A DNA stretch of 64,000 nt from contig JABHDE010000037.1 of the NCBI GenBank assembly GCA_018673215.1, positions 1-64,000 of the forward strand, given 5' to 3'. Position 1 is the first letter of the stretch. Each line of letters begins with the position of its first letter. The DNA comes from Formosa sp. (GTDB taxonomy: Bacteria > Bacteroidota > Bacteroidia > Flavobacteriales > Flavobacteriaceae). The notes below the pieces were generated by a model. It did not search any database. It was not told where the DNA came from and saw only the letters and a list, made by a program, of their open reading frames with translations. Both the position numbers and the translations under genes were made by a program. Positions 10,311-17,904 of the stretch are shown here, piece by piece.

Positions 10311-11201
10311 TTATCTCAATCCATTTATATCATACTGTGACACAAAGTTCCAAACGATTTCAGATGCGTTCTGGCCTTGATATGTTGTGCTAAACCAAAC
10401 ATGCTCTCCTCCAATGTATTTATAATGCTCAACAGAAACGGAACTATCTCCCTGATCATAAACATAATATTCAATTGACATCCCTCCACTATTGTCAGTG
10501 CTTACAGTTGGGACTGTAATCGTATTATTGAAATTAATCCAATGGTCTAAAGTACTTTGTGTAGAGCTCCAATCACTGTTCCCGTTATAGGGGAGAACAA
10601 CGTCAGAGGTTCCATGAAGATGTACTATTGGTATGGGACGACTTGTTTGACCTATACAATCTAACATTACTCCAGAAACAGATGCTACTGCAGCAACTAA
10701 ATTACTTTTATAATTTGCAAGCCCATATGCCATCATACCACCATTTGAATATCCAGCACCATAAATTCTCTCCATATCAATATTATATTGAGATGAAATT
10801 TCATTAATAATAGATTCAACAAATCCTAAATCATCCGCATTACTCTTATTGTCCCCTCCCGTTGGACAAGCATTCCAGTGAGAAGAACCTTCTAAACAAC
10901 TTCCTTGCGGGTAAACTAAAATAAAAGTGTCAGATTCCGCAACAGCACGCATGTCAGCATCATTCATGAATTCGCTTGCATTGCCCCCAAAACCATGGAA
11001 ATTAAATAATACTGGAACTGGAGATGCACTGTCATAAGAGTTGGGTACATACAAAACATATTCTCTATTTATGCCATCATGAACAATTGATTGGGGATTA
11101 TTATTTGTATAACAGGACTCTGAATGTTCTTTGACATCATCTTTTTTACAACTGCTAAGAATTGATAGTAAAATAGTAAATAGTAAAATAGATTTTTTCA
11201 T
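10311..11201 (-). CDS. Secreted esterase lipoprotein, PHB depolymerase/feruloyl esterase (LpqC-like) family
   Basis: An alpha/beta hydrolase carried as a lipoprotein: the N-terminus MKKSILLFTILLSILSSCKK ends in a lipobox Cys followed by Lys-Lys-Asp-Asp. The 296 aa chain has the family's early oxyanion region (VPVLFNFHGFGGNASEF), the nucleophile elbow GYSNGGMM, an Asp candidate in HGTSDVVLPYNG and a C-terminal His in GGEHVW. These fit carbohydrate-esterase family 1-like or short-chain polyester depolymerases; the exact substrate is unknown. It is monocistronic, on the opposite strand to sucAB, and stands next to the repeat-rich stretch at 11250-11590. I found no consensus promoter immediately upstream. 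Confidence 0.88.
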   Translation of the reverse strand: MKKSILLFTILLSILSSCKKDDVKEHSESCYTNNNPQSIVHDGINREYVLYVPNSYDSASPVPVLFNFHGFGGNASEFMNDADMRAVAESDTFILVYPQGSCLEGSSHWNACPTGGDNKSNADDLGFVESIINEISSQYNIDMERIYGAGYSNGGMMAYGLANYKSNLVAAVASVSGVMLDCIGQTSRPIPIVHLHGTSDVVLPYNGNSDWSSTQSTLDHWINFNNTITVPTVSTDNSGGMSIEYYVYDQGDSSVSVEHYKYIGGEHVWFSTTYQGQNASEIVWNFVSQYDINGLR

Positions 11202-11250
11202 TGTACAGTATCTTTAATTTTTTTAAACGCCTATTTCTTTTAGTTATTGT

Positions 11251-11391
11251 GTATAACCCCCTGCTGGTGCAAGCATCTTGCTTGTGCCGAAAACAATCTA
11301 ATACTATTCATATACTCGTATTATATATTTTCTATTCATTTTTTTTCTTCTTACTCTTGCTGTCACGAGCGGGACACTCGCGCTAGCGGGG
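11251..11391. repeat. Inverted pair of hairpin-forming REP-like repeats
   Basis: Arm one (11257-11288, GC-rich, containing GCAAG-N7-CTTGT) and arm two (11361-11391) are imperfect reverse complements of each other over about 28 bp. Almost every difference is a transition. Each arm can itself fold into a small hairpin. The roughly 70 bp between them is AT-rich with no credible gene. The form resembles REP/BIME elements mobilised by TnpA-REP transposases, but no transposase is present here. The stretch 11202-11611 (about 410 bp) holds no gene, only this pair and the next repeat. Confidence 0.6.
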
Positions 11392-11460
11392 ATTTTAATT
11401 TCTAATTTTTCAAAGTTCATTTTTCTTCTTTTTCCTTTTTTAGCGTTCTGATAATGAAGC

Positions 11461-11587
11461 ACAACGGTCTCGGCTATGAGTAGTTGCGTGGTTTTGCGAT
11501 TAACTTTGCGAGTACGCACCAAGTTGGAAATTCCTGCGGATTTTCAGAAGTAGGCGAGAACAAGCAATTACTTATAGCCATTGTTGT
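11461..11587. repeat. 127-bp element with inverted ends, downstream of the small secreted-protein gene
   Basis: The left end (ACAAC at 11461-11465, then GGCTATGAGTAGTTGC at 11472-11487) is matched by the reverse complement of the right end (11564-11587): ACAAC 5/5 and the 16-bp block 14/16. The inside is non-coding and unusually GC-rich for its surroundings. Its right end supplies GTTGTAGG at 11583-11590, whose exact reverse complement CCTACAAC lies at 12113-12120 on the far side of the neighbouring gene. The gene is therefore boxed between inverted 8-mers. Confidence 0.6.
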
Positions 11588-11611
11588 AGGTTTTTTTTTT
11601 AGAATTTTGAT

Positions 11612-12094
11612 TCAATATATTTTTTTCAGTTTCCCTTTTTTCTGCTGTTTTATAAGTTTTTCCATATCCGAATTCTTTCCGAGCTCCGATTTGTTTTGTT
11701 TATAAAATTTAATCGCATTTTCAGCTCCAGCAACAGCACATTCCACTTTATTTTTCGAGTAGTCATTTTCAAGACTATACTTAGTCCATCCACTCATAAA
11801 TGACATTAAGCAATCCGCACAATCTAAAGGCACAATTCCAGAAACCAATTCTATTGAAACAGTTGGACTTCCGCTCATCCATTTCATTAAAAAAGCATTG
11901 ACTTCTTTTCGCTTACTTGAATTTTCCGAAATAGGTGTTTTTAATAACCATTCAGTGGAATTCAGAACTAATTGTTCAGTTTTCTTGTAGTCTTCAGCAT
12001 TTTCGAGTTTTAAATCATTCGGGATTTGAACTTCTTGGGCGAATAAACTTGTGCTTATAAACAATAAGCAAATTAATGTCTTAATTTTATTCAT
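11612..12094 (-). CDS. Small secreted protein of unknown function
   Basis: I do not recognise the family. The 160 aa product has a clean Sec signal (MNKIKTLICLLFISTSLFAQ), then a mostly helical, charged domain with four Cys residues in the mature part, two of them close together (PLDCADC) with more distant single positions, and a Lys-rich C-terminus (KLIKQQKKGKLKKIY). Codon use resembles the neighbours, so it looks real. It is probably periplasmic or extracellular. It has no consensus promoter nearby and sits between inverted GTTGTAGG/CCTACAAC copies, with a 127-bp repeat immediately downstream, which suggests a mobile cassette-like gene. No function is proposed. Confidence 0.75.
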   Translation of the reverse strand: MNKIKTLICLLFISTSLFAQEVQIPNDLKLENAEDYKKTEQLVLNSTEWLLKTPISENSSKRKEVNAFLMKWMSGSPTVSIELVSGIVPLDCADCLMSFMSGWTKYSLENDYSKNKVECAVAGAENAIKFYKQNKSELGKNSDMEKLIKQQKKGKLKKIY

Positions 12095-12170
12095 AGTTTT
12101 TATTTTAAATTACCTACAACTAATGTATATAAACCACTAGAGGTGTTTATTTCCTTTATATTTTTGTTTG

Positions 12171-12213
12171 GAGTGGTTCAATACATCCCAAATTGGGGTG
12201 TATTGTGCCACTC
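12171..12213. repeat. Long near-perfect hairpin upstream of the small secreted-protein gene
   Basis: GAGTGG (12171-12176), CAATACA (12179-12185) and CCC (12187-12189) pair with GGG (12195-12197), TGTATTG (12199-12205) and CCACTC (12208-12213) around an AAATT loop: 16 pairs interrupted only by small internal bulges. No T-tract follows, so it is not an ordinary terminator. The rest of the 274-bp gene-free stretch 12095-12368 is AT-rich and I see nothing else in it apart from CCTACAAC at 12113. Confidence 0.65.
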
Positions 12214-12368
12214 TAGTTCCCCAAGTGTTTCTAAAATTCAAATAAAATAATTGCTTACAACTGGTTGAGTTGGGTATTGAAGATTCAGATCTGGGGATTT
12301 AAATCACTGATAAACTTATAAAAAAAAAGTATTAAGTTCCAAAAAGATAAAAACTTTACCGTTTCAAC

Positions 12369-15209
12369 TTAATGCGCTTCGAGCCAATTGACACCCTTAT
12401 CCATTTCCACATCCAAAGGAACACTTAATGAATAGGCGTTCTCCATTTCTTCTTTGATTAAGGTTTTCATGGTTTCCAACTCAGGCTTGTAAACATCAAA
12501 AACCAGTTCATCATGCACCTGAAGAAGCATTTTGGTTTTAAAGCCACCGTCTTCCAGCTTGTTATGGATGTTAATCATTGCAATTTTAATGATATCTGCG
12601 GCGCTTCCTTGGATGGGAGCATTCACCGCATTGCGTTCCGCAGCTCCTCTGACAATCGCATTTCGAGAGTTGATGTCTTTGAGGTAACGACGGCGGTTAG
12701 AAACCGTTGTCACATAGCCATGATCTCTTGCAAAATCAACCTGTGAACTCATATATTTCCGAAGTTTTGGATAGGTTTCATAATAGGTTTCAATCAGCTC
12801 TTTGGCCTCGGTTCGGCTTAAATCGGTTTGGTTGCTCAGACCAAAAGCGGACACCCCATAAATAATTCCAAAGTTGACTGTTTTGGCATTTCCACGCTGT
12901 TCTCTCGTCACTTCTTCCAACGGCACATTAAATACTTTTGCCGCAGTCGAGGCATGAATGTCTTCACCGTTTTTAAAGGCCTCAATCATGGTTTCTTCTT
13001 CGCTCATGGCTGCAATAACCCGCAATTCAATTTGAGAATAATCCGCCGCCAAAAGGATGTACTCCTCATTTCGTGGAATAAATGCTTTTCGCACTTGACG
13101 CCCGCGTTCGGTTCGGATCGGAATGTTTTGAAGGTTGGGGTTGTTACTACTCAAACGCCCTGTGGCAGCCACCGTTTGCATGTACTCGGTATGGATATGT
13201 CCAGTACTCTCTAACACTTGTTCGGGCAGTGCATCTACATAGGTGCTTTTCAGTTTGGCAAGTCCTCTGTAATCCAATACTTTTTGAATGATGTCATGGT
13301 CTTTTGCCAAATAAGACAACACATCTTCTGCCGTACTGTACTGACCTGTTTTTGTTTTCTTTGGTTTATCGACCAACTTCATTTTTTCAAACAAAATCAC
13401 CCCCAATTGTTTGGGCGAGGCAATATTAAAGGTCTCTCCAGCAGCTTCAAATATTTCTGTTTGGAGTCTCTCAATATCATTGTTTAAGTCTTCCGAAAGT
13501 GAGTTTAAAAATTCTGTATCGAGTTTGATCCCTTCTAATTCCATCGAGGCTAAAACCTTCACCAATGGGATTTCTATCTCATTAAATAATTTTAAAGTAT
13601 CGGCATCGGTCAATTCTTTTTTGAAATGACTTGCCAATTGATAGGTAATGTCTGCATCTTCCACCGCATATTCGGTGAGTTTTTCAAGGGACACATCGCG
13701 CATTGAAAGTTGATTCTTTCCTTTTTTTCCAATAAGTTCTGTAATAGAAATTGGACTGTAATTCAAGTAAGTTTCTGCCAACACCTCCATATTGTGACGC
13801 ATATCAGGGTTGATTAAATAATGCGCAATCATGGTATCAAACAAAGTTCCTTTGACCTCGATATTATATTTATGCAATACTTTTAAGTCATACTTCAAAT
13901 TTTGCCCAATTTTCTCAATATGAGTGGCTTCAAAAAAGGGTCTAAATAATTCGATTAATTTTTGGGCTTCCTCAAAAGATTCTGGAAACGGAATGTAAAA
14001 TCCTTTATGTGCTTCCCAAGAAAAAGCTATACCAACAAGTTCTGCTTTCAACGGATTGAGTCCTGTAGTTTCGGTATCAAAACAGACCGAAGTTTGGTTC
14101 ATTAACTGCTTAATTAAGAGTTTTAACCCTAAATCACCTGAAACACTTTGGTAAAAGTGGGGAACCGAATTCGCGGTTTCTCTTCCGTAGTTTTGTGTCG
14201 CCACAGCCGCTGAAGGTTCATCTCCTCCAAACAACGAAAATTGTCCAGCTCCTGCTTCGGTTGTTGGACTCGCAGCGGGTTTTGGAGCAGAATCCTCTGT
14301 CGCTGAAGGGGTGCTTTCAGGGGGATTTACAGCAAATGTTTTATTAAAATTATCGATCAATCTCCTGAACTCCAAGTCTTGAAAAAGGACATTCACTTTT
14401 TCGGTATCGGGGGCAGAGAGTTCAAAACTTTTGGCATCAAATTCTACAGGAACATCCAACAGAATAGTGGCCAGTTTTTTTGAAAGGAGTCCAAGCTCGG
14501 CGTTGGCTTCAATCTTTTCTTTCATTTTCCCTTTGAGTTCATGGGTGTTTGCCAATAAATTTTCCATGCTGCCATATTGTGCAAGTAGTTTTTTGGCAGT
14601 TTTATCGCCCACGCCAGGAAGCCCGGGAATGTTATCAGAAGCATCGCCTTTCATCCCTAAAAAGTCAATCACTTGAAGTGGGTCTTCAATCTCAAATTTT
14701 GCTTTAATTTCTTCGACACCCCAAGTTTCATAGCCGCCTCCAAACACAGGGCGGTACATAAAAATATTCTCACTGACCAGTTGTGCAAAATCTTTATCGG
14801 GGGTGACCATAAAGGTTTTATAGCCTTCTTTTTCGGCTTTTTTAGCTAGGGTTCCAATAATATCATCTGCCTCAAATCCTTCTTTGACAATTATAGGAAT
14901 ATGCATCGCCTCCAAAATTTCATAGATATAAGGAATGGCTACTTTAATTCCTTCGGGGGTTGCATCCCTGTTGGCTTTATATTCTTTAAAAATTTCAACA
15001 CGGTCTTTACTGCCGCCTTTGTCAAAACAAACGGCCAAATGATCCGGACGTTCTCTTTTTATAACATCTAATAATGAGTTGGTAAACCCAAGAATGGCAG
15101 AAGTATCTAGCCCTTTAGAGTTGATTCGAGGGTTTTTGATAAACGCATAATAACCTCTAAAAATGAGAGCATAAGCATCGAGAAGAAATAAGCGTTTTTG
15201 TTCGGCCAT
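12369..15209 (-). CDS. polA: DNA polymerase I
   Basis: Replication and repair polymerase that removes RNA primers and fills gaps. The 946 aa chain contains an N-terminal 5'-3' exonuclease/flap domain (residues about 1-290, with FEADDIIGTLA and GDASDNIPG), an Ala/Pro/Thr-rich linker (about 295-340), an intact 3'-5' proofreading domain (CFDTETTGL, IGQNLKYDLKVL, YAVEDADITY) and the family A polymerase domain (AADYSQIELRV, RGNAKTVNFGIIYG, QVHDELVFDV). All key motifs are present. Its start lies only 10 bp after the stop of the glycosylasparaginase gene on the same strand, an unusual neighbour for polA; at least part of its expression may come from that operon. Confidence 0.98.
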   Translation of the reverse strand: MAEQKRLFLLDAYALIFRGYYAFIKNPRINSKGLDTSAILGFTNSLLDVIKRERPDHLAVCFDKGGSKDRVEIFKEYKANRDATPEGIKVAIPYIYEILEAMHIPIIVKEGFEADDIIGTLAKKAEKEGYKTFMVTPDKDFAQLVSENIFMYRPVFGGGYETWGVEEIKAKFEIEDPLQVIDFLGMKGDASDNIPGLPGVGDKTAKKLLAQYGSMENLLANTHELKGKMKEKIEANAELGLLSKKLATILLDVPVEFDAKSFELSAPDTEKVNVLFQDLEFRRLIDNFNKTFAVNPPESTPSATEDSAPKPAASPTTEAGAGQFSLFGGDEPSAAVATQNYGRETANSVPHFYQSVSGDLGLKLLIKQLMNQTSVCFDTETTGLNPLKAELVGIAFSWEAHKGFYIPFPESFEEAQKLIELFRPFFEATHIEKIGQNLKYDLKVLHKYNIEVKGTLFDTMIAHYLINPDMRHNMEVLAETYLNYSPISITELIGKKGKNQLSMRDVSLEKLTEYAVEDADITYQLASHFKKELTDADTLKLFNEIEIPLVKVLASMELEGIKLDTEFLNSLSEDLNNDIERLQTEIFEAAGETFNIASPKQLGVILFEKMKLVDKPKKTKTGQYSTAEDVLSYLAKDHDIIQKVLDYRGLAKLKSTYVDALPEQVLESTGHIHTEYMQTVAATGRLSSNNPNLQNIPIRTERGRQVRKAFIPRNEEYILLAADYSQIELRVIAAMSEEETMIEAFKNGEDIHASTAAKVFNVPLEEVTREQRGNAKTVNFGIIYGVSAFGLSNQTDLSRTEAKELIETYYETYPKLRKYMSSQVDFARDHGYVTTVSNRRRYLKDINSRNAIVRGAAERNAVNAPIQGSAADIIKIAMINIHNKLEDGGFKTKMLLQVHDELVFDVYKPELETMKTLIKEEMENAYSLSVPLDVEMDKGVNWLEAH

Positions 15210-15219
15210 CGAAGTTGTT

Positions 15220-16227
15220 TTAAGCGTCTTTATTAAAATATTCTGATTGTATTGTTTCGTTTTTTCCTTGTTGGAACTTGGTCATACTAAACCATTGGTG
15301 GATTGAAAATGAGCCTGTTTGTCCTTTTTTATTAATGGCTATATACCCAACTTGAAAATTTTTGTAATTGCTATTGGGTTTATCAACGATTCGTCGAATA
15401 GCAATTTCACATGCTTCTTGAGGTGATTTTCCTTGTCGCATTAATTCTACGACTAAAAAACTTCCGACGGTTTTTACGACTTCTTCGCCCAACCCTGTGG
15501 CGACGGCGGCTCCAATTTCATTATCAACAAACAGTCCTGATCCAATAATAGGAGAATCGCCAACCCGTCCGTTTAGTTTATACGCCAATCCACTTGTAGT
15601 GCAAGCACCCGAAAGGTTTCCATCTTTATCGATCGCCAACATTCCAATGGTGTCGTGATTTTCTATATTAATAATGGGACTGTATTCACTTTTAACTTTC
15701 CAAGCTTCCCAACTTTTTTTGGAACCTTCAGTGAGTAAATTTTCTTTTTTGAATCCCTTTTGAAGTGCAAATTTTTCAGCACCACTTCCTGCGAGCATGA
15801 CGTGTGGGGTGTCCTCCATCACTTTTCGAGCGACGGAAACAGCATGAGTGATGTTTTGTAAAAATACAACCGCCCCACAGTCACCATTTTGGTTCATGAT
15901 ACAGGCATCGAGAGTTACATTTCCGTCTCGGTCGGGGAGTCCTCCTTTACCAACAGACTGCCCTTTTTCATTGGCTTCCTCGACTCGACAGCCATGCTCA
16001 ACGGCGTCAAGGGCTGAACCTCCATTTTGTAAAATCTCCCACGCTTTTGCAGTGGCATTTTTTACATCCCAAGTGGCAATGACGAGTGGAAGTGAAGCCA
16101 TTTCCAAAGTGCCAACAACTTCAGAAGATGAGGTTTCAGCACAGCTGGTTAAATGACTTCCAAGTGCTAATCCTACCCCTGAAAGAGACGCGTTTTTTAA
16201 AAATTTTCTTCTTTTCATTTTATTCAT
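15220..16227 (-). CDS. Tat-exported N4-(beta-N-acetylglucosaminyl)-L-asparaginase
   Basis: Ntn-hydrolase that cleaves the GlcNAc-asparagine bond of N-glycopeptides (glycosylasparaginase/aspartylglucosaminidase). It is made as a precursor that self-cleaves before the catalytic Thr in HDTIGM (Thr193). Supporting stretches: [13 protein letters not shown] before the cut, and [20 protein letters not shown] after it, which holds the substrate-binding Arg/Asp. The N-terminus has a Tat motif (RRKFLK) and a lipobox (LTSC), so it is a folded, exported lipoprotein. The start at 16227 overlaps the MFS gene by 8 bp; the Met three codons later (16218) is equally good. The GH92-MFS-asparaginase order suggests glycoprotein N-glycan use. 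Confidence 0.93.
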   Translation of the reverse strand: MNKMKRRKFLKNASLSGVGLALGSHLTSCAETSSSEVVGTLEMASLPLVIATWDVKNATAKAWEILQNGGSALDAVEHGCRVEEANEKGQSVGKGGLPDRDGNVTLDACIMNQNGDCGAVVFLQNITHAVSVARKVMEDTPHVMLAGSGAEKFALQKGFKKENLLTEGSKKSWEAWKVKSEYSPIINIENHDTIGMLAIDKDGNLSGACTTSGLAYKLNGRVGDSPIIGSGLFVDNEIGAAVATGLGEEVVKTVGSFLVVELMRQGKSPQEACEIAIRRIVDKPNSNYKNFQVGYIAINKKGQTGSFSIHQWFSMTKFQQGKNETIQSEYFNKDA

Positions 16228-17893
16228 TCAACGAAACTCCTTGTTTTTTCAAGACACTTTTTGTTTTGAACGCATAAAATAATAGGTAAACAAAACAGGC
16301 AACAGCAATCCAATACGAAGATTGAATACTAAAAATATCTGCTAGTTTTCCTTGTAATGGTGGAATAATAGCTCCACCCAAAATCATCATGATTAAAAAA
16401 GCAGACCCTTGTGAGGTATATTTTCCCAATCCAGAAATACTTAATGAGAAAATACATGGCCACATGATAGAACAAAACAAGCCTCCTGAAAGCAATGCAT
16501 ACAAGGCTAGTTGCCCCGAAGCAAAAATTCCGATGAGTACTCCAATAACGCCTAAAGTACTAAAGATTTTTAAGGTAGTAATCGGGTTGTCTTTTGCGAT
16601 AAAAAAGCCTCCAATTTGGATGGCAACACATATACTAAATAATAAAATTTCATTTAATGAATAGCTGCCAAAGTTAACCAGTAGAATTACCCCAAACGCG
16701 ACATAAGGCACTAGGATGAGCAACCATTTTTTAAGTCCTTTACTCGGGTTAAACACAGAGATAGCACCTACCCAGCGTCCAATCATCATACCGCCCCAAT
16801 ATAAGGAGATGAAGGGAGCAATTTCAGCATCGTTCATGACTTTCAAGCCTAATGGATTAAGGTTATTAATTTTGTCTGCAACAAACTTTAAGAGTTCTCC
16901 TAAATTAGATTGAATGGTTACTTCGACTCCTACATAGGTGAAGATGGCGAGCATTCCTAAAATCAATTGTGGGTATTTCATAGCACCCCAACCTTCTGGT
17001 GATTTTGAGGCACGAGTATTGGCGAAAAATACACTTATAACAACTGCAAATAATGCAATTAAAAGTAAATAAAGACGTTTGTTTTCGAGGGCTTCCGTTG
17101 TAACTTCTCCTCCAGTATAGGTGTTAAAAATCAATCCAAAACAAGCAAAAATTACAACTGTTAATGCAATCAACATGTTTTTTGCTTTGTTGGCAGGTTC
17201 AAACACTTCATTTGTTTTTGTGTTTGGCAATTTTTTAGAAAAATGGAATAGGGCGGCGGCAGCTAAAAACAAGGCACCAACGCCTATGTAAAGCATCTGA
17301 ACAGTTGTTAGTTTTATCTCGTTATTTAGAATCATTTGGTTCAGCTCATCTCCAGATAATGGGGTGGATCCAAAAATGATAAATGCTATAACGATGGGTC
17401 CAATGGTCGTCCCAAAAGAGTTGACACCTCCAGCAAGGTTCAATCGATGCGAGCCTGTTTCTGGATCGCCGAGCGCAATTGCAAATGGGTTCGCTGCCGT
17501 TTGTTGAAGTGAAAACCCAAGACCTACAATAAACAGAGCTAATAATACCAAATAAAACACAGAAGTATCTCCTTGTTGCGATCCATCTACAAAGGGATAC
17601 ATTAACAAGGCACCAAGTGCAGAAATTAAGAGACCATAGACGATGCCATTTTTGTAGCCCCAGTTATTGAGAATGTCTTTTTTTACAGCACTCGAAATGA
17701 TAAATAATATGAGGGCCCCTAAGTAATATGCGCCATAGAATGCAAAATCTACTAGCTGCGATTGAAATTGATCAATACTGAAATAGGTTTTACAAAAAGG
17801 GATAAAGACTCCGTTAGAAGCTGCTATAAACCCCCAGAAAAAGAAGACGGTGACTAATGTTGTTAATGCTGAATTGTTGTTTTTTGTACTCAT
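16220..17893 (-). CDS. MFS sugar transporter (FucP/NagP-like)
   Basis: Major facilitator of the fucose/glucose/galactose-H+ symporter type, with about 12 or more hydrophobic segments over 557 aa. The N-terminus [19 protein letters not shown] and the segment [16 protein letters not shown] are hallmarks of the FucP/GluP/NagP branch. It is longer than E. coli FucP because of extra hydrophobic stretches in the middle. It stands between a GH92 glycosidase (11 bp upstream) and a glycosylasparaginase (8-bp overlap), so mannose or N-acetylglucosamine released from N-glycans is the most likely cargo; the substrate is inferred from context only. Confidence 0.9.
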   Translation of the reverse strand: MSTKNNNSALTTLVTVFFFWGFIAASNGVFIPFCKTYFSIDQFQSQLVDFAFYGAYYLGALILFIISSAVKKDILNNWGYKNGIVYGLLISALGALLMYPFVDGSQQGDTSVFYLVLLALFIVGLGFSLQQTAANPFAIALGDPETGSHRLNLAGGVNSFGTTIGPIVIAFIIFGSTPLSGDELNQMILNNEIKLTTVQMLYIGVGALFLAAAALFHFSKKLPNTKTNEVFEPANKAKNMLIALTVVIFACFGLIFNTYTGGEVTTEALENKRLYLLLIALFAVVISVFFANTRASKSPEGWGAMKYPQLILGMLAIFTYVGVEVTIQSNLGELLKFVADKINNLNPLGLKVMNDAEIAPFISLYWGGMMIGRWVGAISVFNPSKGLKKWLLILVPYVAFGVILLVNFGSYSLNEILLFSICVAIQIGGFFIAKDNPITTLKIFSTLGVIGVLIGIFASGQLALYALLSGGLFCSIMWPCIFSLSISGLGKYTSQGSAFLIMMILGGAIIPPLQGKLADIFSIQSSYWIAVACFVYLLFYAFKTKSVLKKQGVSLNE

Positions 17894-17904
17894 TTTATGT
17901 GTGG

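Noticed and set aside
11461-11587. Integron attC site
   Set aside because: The gross fold is similar, but the ends read CTACAAC and GTTGTGC, not the RYYYAAC/GTTRRRY core, and no integrase is present.
11201-11705. Several 60-73 codon open frames in the repeat stretch between the esterase and the small secreted protein
   Set aside because: They run through the repeat elements, have biased low-complexity hydrophobic composition and no start-site support.
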